Shown here piece after piece: positions 30,266 to 35,389 of a stretch of DNA of 35,389 nucleotides (position 1 is the first letter of the stretch; every line of letters starts with the position of its first letter). The stretch comes from Cytophagaceae bacterium UBA7467 (lineage in GTDB: Bacteria; Bacteroidota; Bacteroidia; Cytophagales; Spirosomataceae), in contig DLPD01000006.1 in NCBI GenBank assembly GCA_002479785.1, positions 1 through 35,389 on the forward strand, given 5' to 3'. The translations under genes were made by a program, and so were the position numbers. The notes under the pieces were generated by a model. That model made no database searches. It saw only the letters and a list, made by a program, of their open reading frames with translations, and had not been told where the DNA came from.

Positions 30266-33132
30266 CTTTTCTCGTTACGTAAAACATAGACAAAATTCTT
30301 CACGGTAGGCCTTTTGTCATAAAAGTCCAAAATATAGTAGTAAGTTCCATCTGGAACTTGACCTGTTTTCTCAAACAAAGAAGTGCCCTTGGATGTTTCG
30401 CCGGCCCAATTGTTTTGGTAATTATCCGTCTCATACACTAAATTCCCAATCCGATCAAAGATCGAAATGTGATTCGGAATAGGCTTTGTTAATAGCCCCT
30501 CAAAGATCAAGGCATCATTTTTCCCGTCTCCATTAGGCGAAATCCCTTGCGGTTCAAAGAACGGACAAGGATCTGGGTCTAAGCGGTTTTCGATCCCATC
30601 ACCATCGCAATCCGGTTTGTACTTCAATGGGTTTTCCTCGTCCTCGTCATAAATCCCATCACCATCCGTGTCCAAAGTCCCTGCAGATAAAACCGTCACT
30701 GTCAAGGATGTCGTGCTGTTACAACCCGTATTGTTTGTTCCTTTAATCGAATAGGTCGTCGTCTTGATCGGATTCGCAATGACGACCGCTTTGTCTACCG
30801 CCGAAAGTCCATAACGCGGCGACCAAGCATAACGATCTGCGCCAGAAGCGGTAATGGTGATACTAGACCAGCGAACCACTTCCGCCGGATTTGGCACAAA
30901 TGTAATGACAGGAATAGGGTTAATGACGACCACCGTTCCGGAGCTATAGGCCGTTCCACAGACCGGCTGGGTAATCACCGCGCGGAAGTATTTCGTATTA
31001 GGCAAGTTTGTGGCCGTATAGCTAGAATCCGTATTTGCAATATCCGCAACCCCTACTAAGAAATCTGGTGTATCCGCGGATTGCCATTTAGCGATTGTAC
31101 CTATGTGTCCACTGAGTTTCATTAATTGGCTATTCTTATCCCCACAGAAAGTGCCGGTGCCTGTTAATTTCCCACCCGCAATTTCCTCCGTTCGAATGAC
31201 GACAGCATTCGTAAATTCTAAACTGTCCACGGTGGATCGTGCCCCCCGGCGATAGTAATACACTATTTTCGAAAGGGGTGGCGTATAGGTTTTTGCGGTA
31301 GCTCCCGGAATCTGGGTAAAATTGATATTATCCGTACTCACTTGCCATATATAGCTAATAGGCCTAGGAACGCCATAGGCGTCTATTTTAGAGGTGAGAG
31401 GTACGGGTTTTGCAGGATAACAGAGTGCCTGATCCGAGGCAATTTCGCCCGGCCAAAGATAAGGCAATATCGTCACCGTGTCCTTTTGGACGGCATTCGA
31501 TCCATTAATTGTGAAACTAATAATCGCCGTTCCTGCGGTAAGTCCCCCTGTTAAAATAGCCGTGTAGGTTCCGTTGTTATTGTTCACCACCGCAGAAACC
31601 GTTCCTAAGGTAGAGGAGATCGTAACCAAGCCTCCATTCCCCGTTAAATTATTGCCTTTGAAATCTTTTAATTGGACAAAAATCGTGGAATAATCCTTAT
31701 TGTTTGCCTTGATGATTTTAGGGCTTGCATTAATCGTCGAATTAGTGGTATCGGCCACATTAGGAACAGAGCCACAAAGGTCTATGGTAGGCGTTTGGTC
31801 GCAATTAAAGATAGGTTCTTTGGCATCAAAGGATGTGCCATCCCCCATGGATCCATTAATGCGGTGACCCACATAGCAAAACTTAGAGCTTCCCTCTTTT
31901 ACGTACAAAAGGGTATGCCCACCCATTTCCGCAAAGAGCGCTTTGTCCACACCTTGGTTAAATCCTCCTGCCAAGCCCGGATCGTAGGACGCATTCTCAA
32001 TAGGTCGGCCAAGCATGTTACGTGCATTATAGCCCCAAGAATATAAATCTCCTGCTTTCGTGATGGCCGACGCCGCCGGTACGGAATTACTGTGTTCTTG
32101 TACCGTTACAAAAATGACGTTTGTGAGGAAATCATTAGGGGCTGCTGATTTTTGGGCCTGAACCCACGTTAAGTGGACTAAATCCCGTGTAAATGCACCG
32201 CATTGGTAATTTTTATTGTCCCCCATGGCATACAGGTTACCTGAATTACTCAGAACATAATAGGTGTTGTATGAGCTACCACCCATAACTCCACCAGTTA
32301 CCCCTATCATGCGAATTCCCTTGTTTTTAACGTCGTCAGGTAAAGTCATCTCCGTTGCATAGGACCTGTAAGCCACCCCTGAACCATCCCCTAAAAATGT
32401 AGTACGTCCCCAGGTATATAATTTACCATCGTTCGTTTCCGCTACCAATGCATTCAAGTTCGTATTTCCCACATGCCCTCTAACTGATTTTACCCCCGTT
32501 AAATAGGTATTTGCATCTATTTTAACTCGCTGCCAAACATTCGATCCCGCCGTTCCTTGTATGGCCCCATTCCCATCTAATGCCCCTGATATATACCCTA
32601 AAACATAGACATCTCCTGACTTACTTAATAGAATCAAGGTTCTATACATCGCAAAAAGCATTTTAACATCCGAGGGCTCTAGCCCTACAGGTAAACCAAT
32701 AGGAGAAGATCCTACAGGCGGGGTAATTTGAGCAACTCCAGGGGAGGTGGTCAATGTGGGGCTAAAAAGAGAGCCCACAGCACCCCAAGCAAAAAGACCT
32801 GTCGATGTTAGTACGACCGCTTGATCTATTGAGTTGCCTGTATAAGAGCCGCCTATCCCTGCTTTGTAGATGGTTCCTGATATTCCACCATAATTCGTTG
32901 AGTTGATTTCCAAAGGAGTTAATTGCCCTGTCAATCCAGAAGGAGCCATGTTCGCCCCCCAAATCGAATATTCCCCTGAACTTTTAATCGCTACAGAGGC
33001 ATGGTATCCACTGATTAGCTTGTCATAAGGGTCGTTTACGTTACATTGGGCTGCTGCTGTGAACATCCCACAAAAAAATAGGATCATCCAGCCCCATACC
33101 CTAAAGTAAAAGTGTGTACTAGATGATCCCAT
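30262..33132 (-). CDS. Large RCC1-repeat protein with T9SS type B C-terminal domain
   Basis: A 956-residue exported protein. Signal segment to about residue 29 (MFTAAAQ). An RCC1-like beta-propeller spans about 45-440 (SIWGANM, GLFAWGAVGS, KLYTWGRTTF, NLYAMGDNKNYQCG, DLYSWGYNARNMLGRP). An invasin/Ig-like domain follows at about 470-560, then two Ig/PKD-like domains, and calcium-binding type-3 thrombospondin repeats (DTDGDGIYDEDEENP, DCDGDGIENRLDPDPCP, about 825-860). The C-terminal CHU_C sorting domain is at 863-956 (GISPNGDGKNDALIFEG, HISIFDRIGNLVYET, DGTYYYILDF). It is therefore a type IX secretion cargo, attached to or released from the surface. A protein ligand or adhesion role is plausible but unproven. 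Confidence 0.93.
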   Translation of the reverse strand: MGSSSTHFYFRVWGWMILFFCGMFTAAAQCNVNDPYDKLISGYHASVAIKSSGEYSIWGANMAPSGLTGQLTPLEINSTNYGGISGTIYKAGIGGSYTGNSIDQAVVLTSTGLFAWGAVGSLFSPTLTTSPGVAQITPPVGSSPIGLPVGLEPSDVKMLFAMYRTLILLSKSGDVYVLGYISGALDGNGAIQGTAGSNVWQRVKIDANTYLTGVKSVRGHVGNTNLNALVAETNDGKLYTWGRTTFLGDGSGVAYRSYATEMTLPDDVKNKGIRMIGVTGGVMGGSSYNTYYVLSNSGNLYAMGDNKNYQCGAFTRDLVHLTWVQAQKSAAPNDFLTNVIFVTVQEHSNSVPAASAITKAGDLYSWGYNARNMLGRPIENASYDPGLAGGFNQGVDKALFAEMGGHTLLYVKEGSSKFCYVGHRINGSMGDGTSFDAKEPIFNCDQTPTIDLCGSVPNVADTTNSTINASPKIIKANNKDYSTIFVQLKDFKGNNLTGNGGLVTISSTLGTVSAVVNNNNGTYTAILTGGLTAGTAIISFTINGSNAVQKDTVTILPYLWPGEIASDQALCYPAKPVPLTSKIDAYGVPRPISYIWQVSTDNINFTQIPGATAKTYTPPLSKIVYYYRRGARSTVDSLEFTNAVVIRTEEIAGGKLTGTGTFCGDKNSQLMKLSGHIGTIAKWQSADTPDFLVGVADIANTDSSYTATNLPNTKYFRAVITQPVCGTAYSSGTVVVINPIPVITFVPNPAEVVRWSSITITASGADRYAWSPRYGLSAVDKAVVIANPIKTTTYSIKGTNNTGCNSTTSLTVTVLSAGTLDTDGDGIYDEDEENPLKYKPDCDGDGIENRLDPDPCPFFEPQGISPNGDGKNDALIFEGLLTKPIPNHISIFDRIGNLVYETDNYQNNWAGETSKGTSLFEKTGQVPDGTYYYILDFYDKRPTVKNFVYVLRNEKR

Positions 33133-33187
33133 TTATAAATATCAAATTTTTTAGAGCCTAAATATAGCCTTAAAATATTGAAATTTA

Positions 33188-34357
33188 TTATTTGATGATT
33201 CTAATTTCAATTCGGCGATTCAGTGCCATTCCTGCTTTGGTTTTATTCGACGCCACAGGCTTATCTTCTCCATACGCATTTACTTTCAAGCGAGAAGCCG
33301 CGATTCCGCTTTTCACAAGGAATTTCGCAGCGCCTTGTGCTCTAAAGCGTGAGGCCTTCAAGTTGTTTTTCGAAGTTCCATAGGCATCCGAATGGCCATC
33401 AATGCGCACATTGATTTCTGGACGAGCCGTTAATGCAGAAGCTACGACTTTCAACTTAGCCTGCGATTCTGCCGTTAATTCCCATTGGTTATTCATGTAG
33501 AGAATGGTCGTTTCTGCCATGGCTTCTTGATCCGCTTTTAACTGCGCAGCTGCTTTAGCTTCAGCGTCCGCCTTTGCGATCGAATCTGCTTTTGCTTTTG
33601 CTTCTGCTTCTGCTTTTGCCAAAGCCTCTGCCTTTTCTTTCGCGTCAGCTGCTGCTTTTTTAGCTGCCGTCTCACGTGCGATTCGATCTTGCTCTGCCGC
33701 CTCCGCTGCTGCTTTCGCTGCTGCTTCTTCTGCCGCTTTTGCTGCTGCTAAAGCTGCTGCCTCTTCCGCTTTCTTCTTCGCTGATTTCCAGCCGAAGTGG
33801 TACACGACACCGAAAGAAGTACTATTATTAGACCCTCTCACGGACGCGACCTTCACTCCTGCTTCCGTAGACTGTGCCATGGGAATAGCTAAGTTTGATT
33901 GGAAGAGGAAGGAGAAATCTTTCGCGATTTTTATATCAATTCCCAAGCCGCCTAAAGCACTTAATTCGTAGGCGTTTCCTGGGAAACCGTAATCACGGCG
34001 CGCGAATGCATCCGCACCGATTTGGAAGAAGGGATTAAGAATGGACGTTTTTTTGCGCGGCATAATGAAATAACGCATGTTCACTCCGGCAGAAATAAAT
34101 TTTCCATTCCAGCTTCCTGGACTAAAGAAATCCCCTTTAAATCCAGCTAAAGAAGTATAAACCACGTCCATGTTCGCGGATTTACGCTTCGAGAATTGTA
34201 GGCCTAGGTTCGTGTAAGCATTGAACTCATCTTTCCCCGTTAGGCGGTTATTCGTCCACAAATCCGTAGGACCTCCTATAATGACAAGCGTTTTGTCATT
34301 TTCTTGCGCAGCGAGTGTGCCGCTTAGCAACAATAGAAAAAGTATAATTTTCTTCAT
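33188..34357 (-). CDS. OmpA-family protein with long Ala-rich coiled coil
   Basis: 389 residues. Signal peptide ends SGTLAAQ. Residues about 22-190 form an outer-membrane barrel (ending GVVYHFGW). Residues 194-282 are a low-complexity Ala/Lys/Glu coiled coil made of irregular AEAKAKA-type units, like the TolA stalk. The C-terminal OmpA domain (about 284-389) contains INVRIDGHSDAYGTSKNNLK and the RR-x-EIRI end, so it binds peptidoglycan. The coil would reach across the periplasm from barrel to cell wall. It follows the TPR gene by six bases. Confidence 0.92.
   Translation of the reverse strand: MKKIILFLLLLSGTLAAQENDKTLVIIGGPTDLWTNNRLTGKDEFNAYTNLGLQFSKRKSANMDVVYTSLAGFKGDFFSPGSWNGKFISAGVNMRYFIMPRKKTSILNPFFQIGADAFARRDYGFPGNAYELSALGGLGIDIKIAKDFSFLFQSNLAIPMAQSTEAGVKVASVRGSNNSTSFGVVYHFGWKSAKKKAEEAAALAAAKAAEEAAAKAAAEAAEQDRIARETAAKKAAADAKEKAEALAKAEAEAKAKADSIAKADAEAKAAAQLKADQEAMAETTILYMNNQWELTAESQAKLKVVASALTARPEINVRIDGHSDAYGTSKNNLKASRFRAQGAAKFLVKSGIAASRLKVNAYGEDKPVASNKTKAGMALNRRIEIRIIK
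33511..33778 (-). repeat. Low-complexity Ala/Lys/Glu-coding tract
   Basis: Codes for residues 194-282 of the OmpA-family protein. On the coding strand the tract is a mass of GCA/GCT/GCG, AAA and GAA codons with short imperfect repeats. Such tracts often change length between strains. Confidence 0.7.
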
Positions 34358-34363
34358 AATGGA

Positions 34364-35389
34364 TTATTTACAGTGCTGCGCTATCGCCGCTGCAGCATCT
34401 GGATAGCCTTTTGCTTGTGATCTGTTAAAACTGGCACAGGCATCTGCTTTCTTACCTGTTGAAAGCTGAGACATACCTGCAAAGTACGCTGATTTTCCGG
34501 TATTATTTCCGGGGTGTTGTTCGGATTTGGCAAAATAGAACAAACTTTCTGCGAATTTACGACCCGCGTAATAACAGATTCCCACATTTTCTAAGTGAGA
34601 AAAATTACCCGGATCCAGTTGTGAAAGTTCCTGGTAAACGGCTGCCGCTTGCACGTATTTTCCTTTCACGAATAGGGCATTCCCTTTTGTCATTAAACCT
34701 TGCAAGTCTCGGTTGCCTCCGCGCAACAAGTTTTTCGTTGGATTTAATAAGGCCGTATCTGCCGGGAACTTTTTCAAAGTCATTTCTAATTGCGCGAGCA
34801 AATTTTTATCAGCGCCTTGTTTTACTTCTAACATGCCTAATAAGTATTGATTCCAAACCAAAGCGTTATCGTTATGTACGTCCAAAGAAACCTGCAAAGC
34901 ACGCTTAATTTCATTTGTGTCTTTGCGTTTCGCGGAAGTGAAAATGATGTTCTTGTAATAACTCGATGCGCGTGGCCAAGCATCAAAGGCACGTTTCGCG
35001 TAAAAATGAGCGGAATCCATTTTATTCAAAGACGCGTAAATGGAGGTGCGTAAAAAGTCGTTATAATGCAAGAATGGATTATCCTTCTCGCTCTCGTTTA
35101 ATACCCGAAGTGCATCTTCCCACCGTTTGTCTCGGATATAATAACGGGATAACATTGCCTTCATGGGCAAGGTGGACGAAGATAGATTCGGAATGTCAGG
35201 CAACTTTTCCACCTCGATGGTCGCCATTTTAGGATCAGCGTTTACTTCGCCCATCACGAATTTTTGGATCTTCAAGGATTCGAAGGTTTCATTCGCGATG
35301 TAGATGGATGGAACTAATAAGGCGACGCCTATGACCGTAAATCCAATAGGTAAAGCGCGCAGATTTAGGGAGGTTTTGTCCAAAGGAAT
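34364..35389 (-). CDS. TPR protein with N-terminal membrane segment (5' end missing)
   Basis: At least 341 residues. The frame is open through the right edge, and the first in-window start is only a TTG at 35383, so the gene most likely begins outside the window. One hydrophobic helix (ALPIGFTVIGVALLVPSIYIA) is followed by a soluble periplasmic part of tetratricopeptide-like helix pairs (ALRVLNESEKDNPFLHYN, GNALFVKGKYVQAAAVYQEL, SHLENVGICYYAGRKFAE, ACASFNRSQAKGYPDAAAA). The final helix plus TPR tail resembles the end of O-antigen-ligase-type membrane proteins of Bacteroidota, but this is a guess. It lies six bases before the OmpA gene in the same operon. Confidence 0.82.
   Translation of the reverse strand: MPLDKTSLNLRALPIGFTVIGVALLVPSIYIANETFESLKIQKFVMGEVNADPKMATIEVEKLPDIPNLSSSTLPMKAMLSRYYIRDKRWEDALRVLNESEKDNPFLHYNDFLRTSIYASLNKMDSAHFYAKRAFDAWPRASSYYKNIIFTSAKRKDTNEIKRALQVSLDVHNDNALVWNQYLLGMLEVKQGADKNLLAQLEMTLKKFPADTALLNPTKNLLRGGNRDLQGLMTKGNALFVKGKYVQAAAVYQELSQLDPGNFSHLENVGICYYAGRKFAESLFYFAKSEQHPGNNTGKSAYFAGMSQLSTGKKADACASFNRSQAKGYPDAAAAIAQHCK

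Noticed and set aside
34459..34908. Plus-strand frame of 149 codons
   Set aside because: Antisense to the TPR gene; the composition is basic and unstructured, with no recognisable motif.

Overview
The window looks like chromosomal DNA of a Bacteroidota bacterium, most likely order Cytophagales. The signs are a SusC/SusD pair, a type IX secretion C-terminal domain of the gliding-motility (CHU_C) kind, BlaI/M56 signalling fused to a TonB-plug-like tail, many short lipoproteins, almost no Shine-Dalgarno sequences, and promoters matching the Bacteroidota TTTG / TAnnTTTG consensus. The genus cannot be fixed from sequence alone; a small freshwater Cytophagales member (Spirosomaceae-like) would fit. 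The region is very compact: no gap between genes exceeds about 200 bases, many neighbours share ATGA stop/start overlaps, and four convergent pairs overlap tail to tail. I see no tRNA, rRNA, CRISPR array, insertion sequence or prophage.

Layout. (1) 1-1802: a secreted GH29 alpha-L-fucosidase cut by the left edge, divergent from a zinc alcohol dehydrogenase that is coupled to a small lipoprotein. (2) 1799-5006, minus strand: a probable extracytosolic flavinylation operon (ApbE-DUF2271 fusion, PepSY membrane protein, outer-membrane protein, DUF6174-like lipoprotein). The outer-membrane gene carries two tracts of 7-base repeats at its 5' end. (3) 5036-7873: FrnE/DsbA-like oxidoreductase coupled to an outer-membrane protein, a secreted TIM-barrel sugar isomerase-like protein and a GNAT acetyltransferase. 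(4) 8009-12744: a SusC/SusD outer-membrane uptake pair with strongly biased codons and a terminator. (5) 12751-17022: small membrane protein, secreted M28 peptidase, carboxypeptidase-regulatory-domain protein, M23 peptidase without a signal peptide, and a ThuA-domain protein. (6) 17149-19712: a BlaI repressor / M56 sensor-protease operon with a clear promoter-operator, next to a HigBA-like toxin-antitoxin operon with its own palindrome. (7) 19719-21940: a two-domain VOC protein, then an operon of an NTF2-like lipoprotein and an internally duplicated secreted protein. (8) 22048-24236: a diheme cytochrome c and parallel beta-helix pair. (9) 24302-28169: a glycan cluster of sialidase-like beta-propeller, Na+/solute symporter and a second GH29 fucosidase. 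(10) 28209-35389, minus strand: a TPR protein cut by the right edge, an OmpA protein with a long Ala-rich coil, then a coupled trio of a giant RCC1-repeat T9SS cargo, a sterol-desaturase-family protein and a serine hydrolase.

The main theme is the cell surface: glycan capture and trimming (SusCD, two fucosidases, sialidase-like protein, symporter), surface redox chemistry (flavinylation operon, cytochrome), and envelope stress sensing (BlaI/M56). The observations most worth following are the self-flavinylating ApbE fusion with its potentially slippage-prone partner gene, the M56 protease with a SusC-plug-like tail and an operator lying in its promoter spacer, three related palindromes shared by the BlaI and HigBA regions, and a conserved leader in front of both fucosidase genes.
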